Shown here: one piece after another, positions 1 to 6,079 of the stretch
Layout of the letters: each line of letters starts with the position of its first letter
Numbering within the stretch: the stretch's first letter is position 1
Program-made: the position numbers and the translations under genes
Origin: Anaerolineales bacterium
Lineage (GTDB): Bacteria > Chloroflexota > Anaerolineae > Anaerolineales > E44-bin32
Direction: 5' to 3'
Assembly: GCA_011772595.1 (NCBI GenBank)
Contig: WVZH01000480.1
Location: forward strand, 81,955 to 93,030
DNA: 11,076 nucleotides
Notes under the pieces: model-generated
Told to the model about the DNA's origin: nothing
The model's database searches: none
What the model saw: the letters and a program-made list of their open reading frames with translations, nothing else

Positions 1-13
1 AGTCTGGCACTTG

Positions 14-19
14 AAGGAG
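14..19 (+). promoter_or_regulatory. Ribosome binding site deciding the etfA TTG start
   Basis: AAGGAG lies 8 nt before TTG at 28. There is no ATG or GTG nearby in frame that would give the typical EtfA N-terminus, and the reading frame has no stop upstream within the window, so this site is the main support for the TTG start. A TGA in another frame at 12-14 could be the stop of an upstream gene, which cannot be tested here. Confidence 0.6.
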
Positions 20-27
20 AAGATCAT

Positions 28-1050
28 TTGGTCGCATCCCTATACGGCGTTCAGGAAGAGCAGAAGAGCGTCTGGGTGTTCCTGGAACAATCTGGGGGAA
101 ATCTAGAAAACGTCTCATTAGAGTTGCTTTCAAAAGGTCGACAACTTGCGGACGAGGCTGATTGGCCTTTGGTGGGTCTCATGCTCGGATACAGGGTCAA
201 AGGCTTAGCAAAGCAAGCCTTTGATTTCGGTGCCGATCAAGTTTGGTTGTTGAACCATCCGCTTCTAAAGCGCTTCACGGTTGACGCCTATACACATGCA
301 GCATACCAGGCGATTCAGCAGGGTAAACCGAGCGTGTTTCTCTGTGGAGCTACGCCCAATGGGCGCGATCTCGCAGGGCGGCTAGCCGTTCGTTTACGAA
401 CGGGCCTGAACGCAGATTGCACCGACTTACGTTTGGATTCCGAACGCGGTGTACTCACTTCCGAAGTGACAGGGTTTGGTGGGGGAGTATTGGCTTTGCT
501 TGAAGCTCCCGACCATCGACCTCAAATGTCCACTGTGAGGCCTGGGGTATTCACAGCTCAAAGAGTGGAAAAAAGACGATCTCGAGAGATGCTAGAGGTC
601 TCATTCCAGCTAGATGAGACTCAGATCCAAACTCGCATTGTAGAGCGGATTGTTGGCAAGGGCGTAGATTTGACCCAGGCGCCTGTTCTCGTTTGCGGGG
701 GTCGTGGAATTGACGGTGATTTCGAGCTCATGCAAGACTTAGCCCGTTTACTGGGTGGGGAGATCGGCGCAACCCGTCCGCCAGTTGACGAGGGGCATAT
801 TGAGCGCGAACGTCAGATTGGCCAGACGGGCGTCGTTTGTCGACCGAACGTCGCATTTGCGTGTGGGATCAGCGGTGCTTTTCATTTCGTGGTCGGTATC
901 CAGAATGCAGGTGTCATCGTCTCCATTAACTCGGATCCGGAGGCGCCGATCTTCGATTATTCCGATTACTGTGTCGTCGGGAACGTGGCTGAAGTGGTGC
1001 CTGCGCTTATCGAAACGATGCGAGCCGAAGTTGAAGTGACCCATGCATGA
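28..1050 (+). CDS. etfA: Electron transfer flavoprotein, alpha subunit
   Basis: EtfA binds FAD and, with EtfB, shuttles electrons between acyl-CoA (or similar) dehydrogenases and a quinone, NAD or ferredoxin partner in the cytoplasm. The 340-residue protein has the N-terminal alpha/beta domain (from about residue 14) and a clear C-terminal FAD domain: GGRG at 224-227, R250 in ATR, QIGQTG at 263-268, GISGA at 280-284, then IN.DPEAPIFD at 300-310 and a DY..VG segment. These are the standard FAD-contact motifs. The flavin-contacting His of the usual GISGAIQH motif is not in place: the protein reads GISGAFHF, with Phe at the His position and His one residue earlier. The start is TTG at 28, chosen because an AAGGAG lies 8 nt upstream. 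The frame is open to the window edge, so a start further upstream cannot be excluded. It overlaps etfB by 8 bases. Identity is very secure. Confidence 0.95.
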   Translation: MVASLYGVQEEQKSVWVFLEQSGGNLENVSLELLSKGRQLADEADWPLVGLMLGYRVKGLAKQAFDFGADQVWLLNHPLLKRFTVDAYTHAAYQAIQQGKPSVFLCGATPNGRDLAGRLAVRLRTGLNADCTDLRLDSERGVLTSEVTGFGGGVLALLEAPDHRPQMSTVRPGVFTAQRVEKRRSREMLEVSFQLDETQIQTRIVERIVGKGVDLTQAPVLVCGGRGIDGDFELMQDLARLLGGEIGATRPPVDEGHIERERQIGQTGVVCRPNVAFACGISGAFHFVVGIQNAGVIVSINSDPEAPIFDYSDYCVVGNVAEVVPALIETMRAEVEVTHA

Positions 1051-1840
1051 GCTTCATATGGTCGTGTGTATGAAGGTGGTCCCCAAATCGGAGGAGATCC
1101 GCGTCGACTCCGAGACGCATCGATTGGATCGGGCAAATGCACGGTCGGAATTTAATCCTCCCGACATGAACGCGCTCGAGATGGCGTTGCAGGTTAAGGA
1201 TCATCATGGGGGACGTGTCACAATCCTCTCTATGGGTCCTCCGTTTGTGGAGCCTTTCTTGAGGATCGCACTGGCGATGGGCGCCGACGAGGCAATCTTG
1301 CTTAGCGATCGCGCTTTCGCCGGCGCCGACACATTGGCGACTACCTACACGCTGGCAAAAGGGATCGAGAGTTTAGGTTCCGTCGATCTGATATTCTGCG
1401 GGGAAGAATCTTCCGACGGGGCCACGGGTCAGGTTCCATCGGGATTGGCGGAATGGCTCAATGCCGCTCAGATTACGCTGGTGAGGCACATCGAATTGGA
1501 TCGCTCGCGGGGTAGGGTGAAAGGCAAGCGTGAAATCAAAGGTGGGCATGAAGTGCTCGAGGTTCCAACTCCGGCTGTGATTTCGGTCAAGACTGCTTCG
1601 AACGAGCCTCGTTTTATGGATTTCGGCATCAAGGAATGGGCGTTTGATGAGGCCTCGGTCCTGGTTTGGGATCAGGAGATGTTGGGTGCGGATGAAGCTC
1701 ACATCGGTCAGAAGGGCTCTCCGACCATCGTCATTGGCCTAGATCATGCCGAGACCAGGGAGCGGAGAAAGATCTTCCTAGAAGGAACCCCCCAGGATGT
1801 CGCGACCCAGATCGTGGATGCGATCAGGGATCGGTTATAA
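1043..1840 (+). CDS. etfB: Electron transfer flavoprotein, beta subunit
   Basis: EtfB is the partner of EtfA and carries AMP in classical ETFs or a second FAD in electron-bifurcating ones. The 265-residue product has the N-terminal MVVCMKVVP strand (residues 6-14), SMGPP at 63-67, ALAMGAD at 76-82, DRAFAGADT at 89-97, DGATGQV at 125-131, the EtfB signature VKTASNEPRF at 182-191 and IGQKGSPT at 221-228. The MGPP, DRAFAGADT, DG.T.QV and GSPT blocks are the style of the Bcd/FixA-type, flavin-binding EtfBs rather than the mitochondrial AMP type (recalled family knowledge; an alignment is needed). It starts inside the 3' end of etfA (ATGCATGA, 8-base overlap), so translation is probably coupled. 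ATG at 1058 (residue 6) is an alternative start and matches the usual N-terminus better. The alpha-before-beta order is the reverse of the common one. Confidence 0.94.
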   Translation: MHELHMVVCMKVVPKSEEIRVDSETHRLDRANARSEFNPPDMNALEMALQVKDHHGGRVTILSMGPPFVEPFLRIALAMGADEAILLSDRAFAGADTLATTYTLAKGIESLGSVDLIFCGEESSDGATGQVPSGLAEWLNAAQITLVRHIELDRSRGRVKGKREIKGGHEVLEVPTPAVISVKTASNEPRFMDFGIKEWAFDEASVLVWDQEMLGADEAHIGQKGSPTIVIGLDHAETRERRKIFLEGTPQDVATQIVDAIRDRL

Positions 1841-1874
1841 GGGCGTTTGTATTCCAATAAATATACTCCTGAGC

Positions 1875-1907
1875 AGAGGAGCCGCGCGAGTGGCGAACGA
1901 GGTCGAA
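1875..1907 (+). repeat. Direct repeat copy A with GCGA-loop hairpin
   Basis: A purine-rich lead (AGAGGA) is followed by a stem GCCGC (1881-1885), loop GCGA (1886-1889) and GTGGC (1890-1894), then a tail GAACGAGGTCGAA. The stem closes with one G-U pair. The tail continues into a second hairpin (1898-1925). Confidence 0.7.
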
Positions 1908-1925
1908 GGAACCTTTACGACCTCG
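1898..1925. terminator. Hairpin after etfB, possible terminator
   Basis: An 8-bp perfect stem pairs CGAGGTCG (1898-1905) with CGACCTCG (1918-1925), 58 bases past the etfB stop. A T-rich stretch (1940-1947) follows only after about 14 bases, so it is not a textbook rho-independent terminator. It overlaps repeat copy A, so it may be part of the repeat rather than a dedicated terminator. Confidence 0.35.
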
Positions 1926-1964
1926 TGCTCTATGCAAAGTTTCTTTTGGGAATTCTTGAATCAC

Positions 1965-2012
1965 CGTCCTTCGACTGCGGTCCACCCTGCGGGTGGCCCT
2001 CCGCTCAGGACG
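1965..2012. repeat. Nested palindrome (cruciform-like) between the two repeats
   Basis: Three nested stems share one axis: CGTCCT (1965-1970) with AGGACG (2007-2012), GCGG (1977-1980) with CCGC (2001-2004), and CCACCC (1982-1987) with GGGTGG (1991-1996) closing a TGC loop. Imperfect direct repeats of about 16 bases flank it (1946-1962 and 2014-2029, both containing GGAATTCTT), like a diverged target-site duplication. It lies between two convergent stop codons, where a bidirectional terminator would be useful. Confidence 0.65.
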
Positions 2013-2038
2013 ATTGGAATTCTTCATCATCCAGAGAG

Positions 2039-2071
2039 GAGAGAGCCGCGCAAGCGGTGAACGAGGTCGAA
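2039..2071 (+). repeat. Direct repeat copy B with GCAA-loop hairpin
   Basis: Second copy: stem GCCGC (2045-2049), loop GCAA (2050-2053), GCGGT (2054-2058), then the same tail GAACGAGGTCGAA. All three differences from copy A fall in the hairpin: one swaps the R position of the GNRA loop and two exchange Watson-Crick and wobble pairs. Pairing is therefore kept in both copies. The second hairpin that follows copy A is not conserved here. Confidence 0.7.
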
Positions 2072-2094
2072 AAATGGCGAGCTCGATACTACAG

Positions 2095-3525
2095 CTACTC
2101 TACTCGGTGCAGCAGTATGAAATTCGGGGGGCCCATCGCACCGATGGGTAAACTTGCGACCAGGATAGCCTGTTCACCGTGTTTCACGATACCTGAGGAC
2201 AGACACGCATCTCGCACATGTGCAATCATCTCCTCAACGGAATTCGACATGGGGACGAGGAAAGGGATGACACCCCACAAGAGCGCCATCCTTTGGTACG
2301 TGAGAGCTTCGGGAGTGAATGCGAGGATTGGCACGTTTGGCCTCACTTTTGAGATCAGGCTTGCTGTCCGGCCAGATCGAGTGAAGACGGCGATGGCGGC
2401 AACGGCACGATCGTGCGCCAACATGCGCACGGCATGAGAAGTGGCAACTGCATCGTCTTCCGTTGGTGTCGTGTTGTCCCACGCTTCGTATCCCCATTCA
2501 GCTGCGTGGTCTTCGGCGTCGAGAATGATGCGATTCATCGTCTTGACCGCCTCGATGGGGTAATTTCCAACAGCTGTTTCACCGGACAGCATGAGAGCGT
2601 CGCTTCCATCGAACACAGCATTGGCAACATCCGAGGCTTCAGCGCGTGTAGGACGAGAATGGACCATCATTGTCTCGAGCATTTGTGTGGCCGTAATCAC
2701 CATGCGTAAATTGACGTTTGCCCGCCGAATGATGTGCTTCTGGATAGAGGGGACCTTTTCCGGTGATACTTCAACACCGAGATCACCGCGTGCTACCATG
2801 ACCCCGTCACAGGCTTCCAGAATACTATCGAGGCGTTCAACGGCTTCATGGCGTTCCAGCTTAGCGATAATGGGGATGCGTTCATTCCCAGGGCAACAAG
2901 CGGAGATGGCATCGTGCAGGGCGTGGAGATCTTCAGCGCGCCGTACGTAGGATAAAGCCACTGCGTCCACTCCCTGTTCCATGCCGAATGCCAGATCCCG
3001 CAGATCCTTCTGCGTCAGGGGTGTCGTCGAGAGTTTGACTCCGGGTATGTTAATTCCTTTGTTGCTGCCAAGTAAGCCACCTACAGTTACTTCGGCCTCC
3101 AGCTCTTCGTCCGTTGAACCTATTACGCGAAGCTCCAGTCGCCCATCATCGAGTAGTATGCGCTCACCTGGCTTGACATCTTCTACCAGTCGGTCGTAAT
3201 CCACGGATAGACGTTCGTGGGTTCCTTCTACAGGTTGGGGAGTAAGCTTGATCCGAACCCCTTCAAGAAGTGAGACAGGCTCATCGTTTTTCAACCGCCC
3301 AGTCCGTAATTTAGGTCCGCTCAGATCTTGTAGGATAGCAATCGCTCGACCGGCTTCTTGGCTTACTTGACGTAACCGTTTAACCACCTTGGCGTGGTCT
3401 GGATGATCCCCGTGCGAGAAGTTCAGACGGGCGACGTCCATGCCCGCCTCTACGAGCTGACGCAAACGTTCGATGCTGCTAGAAACCGGTCCAATCGTGG
3501 CTATGATCTTCGATCGTCGTTTCAT
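2095..3525 (-). CDS. pyk: Pyruvate kinase
   Basis: Catalyses PEP + ADP -> pyruvate + ATP, the last step of glycolysis, in the cytoplasm. At 476 residues it is a standard-length enzyme without the extra C-terminal PEP-utiliser domain. Visible motifs: KIIATIGP at 6-13, ARLNFSHG at 32-39 (substrate and ATP-site Arg and Asn), DLSGPKLRTG at 67-76, the B domain roughly 71-170 ending in NKGINIPG, catalytic K222 and metal ligand E224 in IIAKLE, VARGDLG at 244-250 with metal ligand D248, and the TQMLETM...RPTRAEASDVANAV helix. The C domain runs to the end. The Lys in SGPK (K72) stands where K+-dependent enzymes have Glu, with Leu two residues after the usual Thr-Lys pair position, which fits the K+-independent class. 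It is the last gene of the minus-strand block, 82 nt after the CoA-transferase stop, with an AGGA about 9 nt before ATG. Confidence 0.96.
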   Translation of the reverse strand: MKRRSKIIATIGPVSSSIERLRQLVEAGMDVARLNFSHGDHPDHAKVVKRLRQVSQEAGRAIAILQDLSGPKLRTGRLKNDEPVSLLEGVRIKLTPQPVEGTHERLSVDYDRLVEDVKPGERILLDDGRLELRVIGSTDEELEAEVTVGGLLGSNKGINIPGVKLSTTPLTQKDLRDLAFGMEQGVDAVALSYVRRAEDLHALHDAISACCPGNERIPIIAKLERHEAVERLDSILEACDGVMVARGDLGVEVSPEKVPSIQKHIIRRANVNLRMVITATQMLETMMVHSRPTRAEASDVANAVFDGSDALMLSGETAVGNYPIEAVKTMNRIILDAEDHAAEWGYEAWDNTTPTEDDAVATSHAVRMLAHDRAVAAIAVFTRSGRTASLISKVRPNVPILAFTPEALTYQRMALLWGVIPFLVPMSNSVEEMIAHVRDACLSSGIVKHGEQAILVASLPIGAMGPPNFILLHRVE

Positions 3526-3607
3526 TTCAACAAATCCTGATTCGTGTGGACCTTCCTTGAATGTGGATTCTCAAATGAGTTTCAGGATGGTTCTCTCAAT
3601 ACTCGTC

Positions 3608-4912
3608 TCACAGGTAATTAAGCTCGTGTGCCTCACGCTCAAGCTGTTGTCGGAAGTCTGGATGCGCAATCTCGATGAGTGCTTTTACGCGTTCGCGAAT
3701 CGAAATGCTGTATAGATGTGCGATTCCGAATTCCGTGGCGACGTAGTGGATATGGTTCCTTGTGGTAACGACACCAGCGCCATGTTTGAGTGTGGGAACA
3801 ATGCGACTGAGACGAGTTCCATCACTCAACGTGGCAGTAGATGGGAGTGCGATGATTGGCTTACCGCCCTCGCTTCGAGAGGCACCGTAGACGAAATCTA
3901 ATTGGCCGCCAACGCCGGAGTAGAGCTTGGGGCCAATACTGTCGGCGCAAACTTGGCCGGTAAGATCCACCTCGATGGCGGAGTTAATGGACACCATTTT
4001 TTCATTTTGAGAGATGACAAAGGGATCGTTGACGTATTCCGTCGGGTGAAGCTCAACAATGGGATTGTCGTCTACGAAGTCGTAGAGTTGGTGTGTGCCC
4101 AGGATAAAACCTGCCACAATCTTACCGGGGTGCAGTGTTTTCTTCTCATTCGTGATGACACCTTGCGTAACAAGCTCAATCACACCATCCGAGAACAACT
4201 CGGTATGCACCCCAAGATCCTTTTTGTCTCTTAAGAAATGCAGCACGGCGTCAGGAATAGATCCGATGCCCATTTGCATCGTCGAGCCGTCCTCGATCAA
4301 TTCTGCGATGTGACGGCCGATTTCCATACTTAATTCATTGGGCTCACCCATGGGGAGCTCAGCCAGGGGGTAATCGACCGATACCGCATAATCGATCTTC
4401 GAGAAGTGGATGAAGGAATCACCCAGCGTCCTTGGCATGCGTTCGTTGATCTCAGCGATCACAGTGCGCGCCATTCGTGCAGGCGTTTTGGTTAATCCAG
4501 CTTCGATCCCGAGACTACAGAAGCCGTGTTCGTCTGGTGGGCTGACGTGGATTAGGACCACGTCTAAGGGCAGATGGCCTTCCCGGAAGAGAAGAGGGAC
4601 TTCGGACAGGAAGCACGGTGTAAAGTCAGCACGACCTTCGTGAACGGCTTGGCGTACATTGTGACTGATGAATAGCGTGTTGATCCTGAAATGTCCTTCC
4701 ATCTCGGGATCGGCGTGCGGCGCTGGACCCACAGTCAGGACCTGGACAATTTCAACGTCGTGTAATTCGTCTGCGCGTGCCACAAGCGCCCCGAGCAGCA
4801 TTTGAGGCACCGAGCAATTTCCTGTTAGGAAGATGCGCTGCCCGGATGTGATGACTTTAACAGCATCTTCGGCGGAAGTGAGGCGGGATTCATACTCCGC
4901 GATCCAACTCAT
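3608..4912 (-). CDS. Acetyl-CoA hydrolase/transferase family protein (4-hydroxybutyrate CoA-transferase type)
   Basis: Predicted to move CoA between short-chain acids, for example acetyl-CoA or butyryl-CoA to another carboxylate, through a glutamyl-CoA thioester. The 434-residue length is that of the AbfT/Cat group. GIGSIPDAV at 215-223 is the CoA-binding segment. The catalytic Glu is E238 in HTELFSDG, the same number as I recall for the clostridial 4-hydroxybutyrate enzyme. GVGGQLDFVYGASRS at 333-347 and the following PSTA segment are further family hallmarks. Exact substrate cannot be read from sequence; acetate, propionate, butyrate, succinate and 4-hydroxybutyrate are all possible. Its ATG overlaps the ald stop (ATGA), with a G-rich ribosome site inside ald, so the two are translated as a pair. 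That suggests a role in disposing of acyl groups formed downstream of pyruvate, which is inference. Confidence 0.88.
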   Translation of the reverse strand: MSWIAEYESRLTSAEDAVKVITSGQRIFLTGNCSVPQMLLGALVARADELHDVEIVQVLTVGPAPHADPEMEGHFRINTLFISHNVRQAVHEGRADFTPCFLSEVPLLFREGHLPLDVVLIHVSPPDEHGFCSLGIEAGLTKTPARMARTVIAEINERMPRTLGDSFIHFSKIDYAVSVDYPLAELPMGEPNELSMEIGRHIAELIEDGSTMQMGIGSIPDAVLHFLRDKKDLGVHTELFSDGVIELVTQGVITNEKKTLHPGKIVAGFILGTHQLYDFVDDNPIVELHPTEYVNDPFVISQNEKMVSINSAIEVDLTGQVCADSIGPKLYSGVGGQLDFVYGASRSEGGKPIIALPSTATLSDGTRLSRIVPTLKHGAGVVTTRNHIHYVATEFGIAHLYSISIRERVKALIEIAHPDFRQQLEREAHELNYL

Positions 4913-6006
4913 GCCTCGCCCCTCTCGATCCCGCCCGGACGTCTCAGATGGACCGCATTGCCGTCTCTCGTGTTGATCCCCAAACCGAGGGCAGGATTAT
5001 TCTCGATCGTTTCTTCCAGGCCGTCACGAGCGATCGCCTCTAAATATGGATAAGCGCCGTAAAAGAGTGCGTTAGACGCCGTACGTCCGAGCACACCGGA
5101 CATGTTCGGGACGCAATAGTGTGTAACTCCTTCTTCGACAAAGGTTGGGCTGCCGTGATTGGTGGGTCTTGAAGTTTCGACACATCCGCCCTGATCGATA
5201 CTGACATCGATGATCACAGCTCTTGGCTTCATGCTGGTGACCATGTCGCGTGTGACGACGATGGGGGCTCGCTCTCCCGGGGCTAACACCGCGCCGATGA
5301 CCACATCGGCAAACGAAGTTGCACGGCGGACATTGTAGGGTGTGGAGAGCATTGTGACGAGGGGATGGCTCATCAGAGCTTGTAATTTTTGCAAACAGAG
5401 TAAATCGATGTCGAGGACAGAGACGTGCGCTCCGACGCCGGCGAATGTCCTTGCAGCGGTGGTGCCAACAACCCCCGCTCCAATGATAACAACTTCGGCC
5501 GAGGGAACTCCTGTCACACCTCCGAGCAAGATTCCCCGTCCACCGTGATCGTTCTGCAGCAATCGAGCAGCAATCTGAACGACCATACGACCGCCGATCT
5601 GGCTCAGAGGAGTCAGAACGGGCCTATAGCCACTGTCCTCCTGTACTTGTTCATAGGCAATGGTTGTGATGGCTTTCGACAAGAGTAAGTCGATTTTATC
5701 TTGACGAGCTGCGGCTAAGTGCAAAAATCCGGCGACTGCCTGGCCCCGGCGCATCATTTCCAGCTCTTCTCTTAGCGGTCGCGTGAATTTGAGCACCAGA
5801 TCGCCGCGCCCGAAGGCCTCTTCCTGGCTATAAACGATCTTGGCGCCCGATTGAATATACTCTTCGTCGCTAAATCCCGCGCCTTCCCCGGCGCCGTTTT
5901 CAACATACACTGTATGCCCATGTTTGACGAACATCTCGGCGCCTGCGGGAGGAAGACCCACTCGATGTTCGAAGGGGCGCCTCTCGTTGGGGATGCAAAT
6001 GTTCAT
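4909..6006 (-). CDS. ald: Alanine dehydrogenase
   Basis: Catalyses L-alanine + NAD+ + H2O <-> pyruvate + NH4+ + NADH; related enzymes also reduce glyoxylate to glycine. The start is ATG at 6006, not the upstream in-frame TTG at 6021, because GGAGAGG sits 6 nt before this ATG and because the numbering then falls on the known residues: R15 (FEHRV), K73 (VLKF), H96 (FLHLA), the Rossmann GAGVVG at 166-171 and D271 in IDQGGC. The protein is 365 residues, against about 370 usual. The region after the active site is somewhat divergent (NMSGVLGRTAS where NMPGAVPRTST is common), so this may be a distinct Ald branch, but all catalytic residues I can place are present. It lies 73 nt after argF and overlaps the CoA-transferase by 4 bases. 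The leader contains a candidate cis-regulatory RNA. Confidence 0.93.
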   Translation of the reverse strand: MNICIPNERRPFEHRVGLPPAGAEMFVKHGHTVYVENGAGEGAGFSDEEYIQSGAKIVYSQEEAFGRGDLVLKFTRPLREELEMMRRGQAVAGFLHLAAARQDKIDLLLSKAITTIAYEQVQEDSGYRPVLTPLSQIGGRMVVQIAARLLQNDHGGRGILLGGVTGVPSAEVVIIGAGVVGTTAARTFAGVGAHVSVLDIDLLCLQKLQALMSHPLVTMLSTPYNVRRATSFADVVIGAVLAPGERAPIVVTRDMVTSMKPRAVIIDVSIDQGGCVETSRPTNHGSPTFVEEGVTHYCVPNMSGVLGRTASNALFYGAYPYLEAIARDGLEETIENNPALGLGINTRDGNAVHLRRPGGIERGEA

Positions 6007-6011
6007 GCGTA

Positions 6012-6019
6012 TCCTCTCC
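6012..6019 (-). promoter_or_regulatory. ald: Ribosome binding site deciding the ald start
   Basis: GGAGAGGA on the minus strand, 5-6 nt before ATG at 6006, supports that start and places the SD inside any longer TTG-initiated frame. GAGAG (6014-6018) is complementary to CTCTC (6028-6032) just upstream, so the site can be masked by a 5-bp stem. Confidence 0.75.
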
Positions 6020-6078
6020 AAGTGCCTGAGAGATTCTCCACGAGTAAGGTTGCGTGTAGGCCGGATTTCTCTGAGGCA
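6012..6078 (-). promoter_or_regulatory. Candidate cis-regulatory RNA before ald, glycine-riboswitch-like 3' end
   Basis: Read on the minus strand, the spacer contains GCAACC, a short arm, then AATCTCTCAGGCACTTGGAG. This closely follows the 3' half of glycine riboswitches (GCAA core, AAUCUCUCAGGCA, then a purine-rich arm). The 5' half does not fit well: the core GCC(G)AAGG block is degenerate and the P2-type hairpin seems missing. Two folds compete. In one, GCCTCAGAGA (6077-6068) pairs with TCTCTCAGGC (6033-6024), 9 of 10 bases, enclosing a smaller stem 6053-6059 with 6036-6042 and a 10-nt loop. In the other, CTCTC (6032-6028) pairs with the SD GAGAG (6018-6014). The arrangement is that of a translational switch. 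It may be a reduced glycine aptamer, another RNA class, a protein site or chance. Confidence 0.45.
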
Positions 6079-6079
6079 A

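Larger units (their letters stand above)
1871..2071. repeat. Structured non-coding repeat element in the convergent gap
   Basis: This fills most of the 254-base gap between the convergent etfB and pyk genes. It consists of two direct repeats (1875-1907 and about 2039-2071, spaced 164 bases) flanking a nested palindrome (1965-2012). The core repeat, 27 bases from 1881 and from 2045, matches at 24 of 27 positions. Each copy has a 5-bp stem capped by a GNRA-type loop. A 9-base stretch at 1902-1910 is exactly complementary to 1967-1975, tying the left repeat to the central palindrome. I see no credible protein: the reading frames through it are arginine/serine-rich and match no family I recognise. 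It resembles the dispersed palindromic repeats seen between genes in some bacterial genomes, and may also act as a two-way terminator. Both roles are inference. Confidence 0.7.

Noticed and set aside
1797..2437. Open frames on the plus strand across the convergent gap (87 and 196 codons)
   Set aside because: They run through the hairpin repeat and into antisense of pyk, have arginine/serine-rich composition and match no family. The hairpins explain the sequence better.
3526..3607. A promoter for pyk in the gap before it (TTGAGA-like -35 elements on the minus strand)
   Set aside because: No acceptable -10 lies 16-18 bp downstream of either candidate, so I could not support it.
6007..6021. Longer alanine dehydrogenase starting at TTG 6021
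   Set aside because: The extra five codons contain the Shine-Dalgarno for ATG 6006, and the family numbering of R15 and H96 fits the shorter form.
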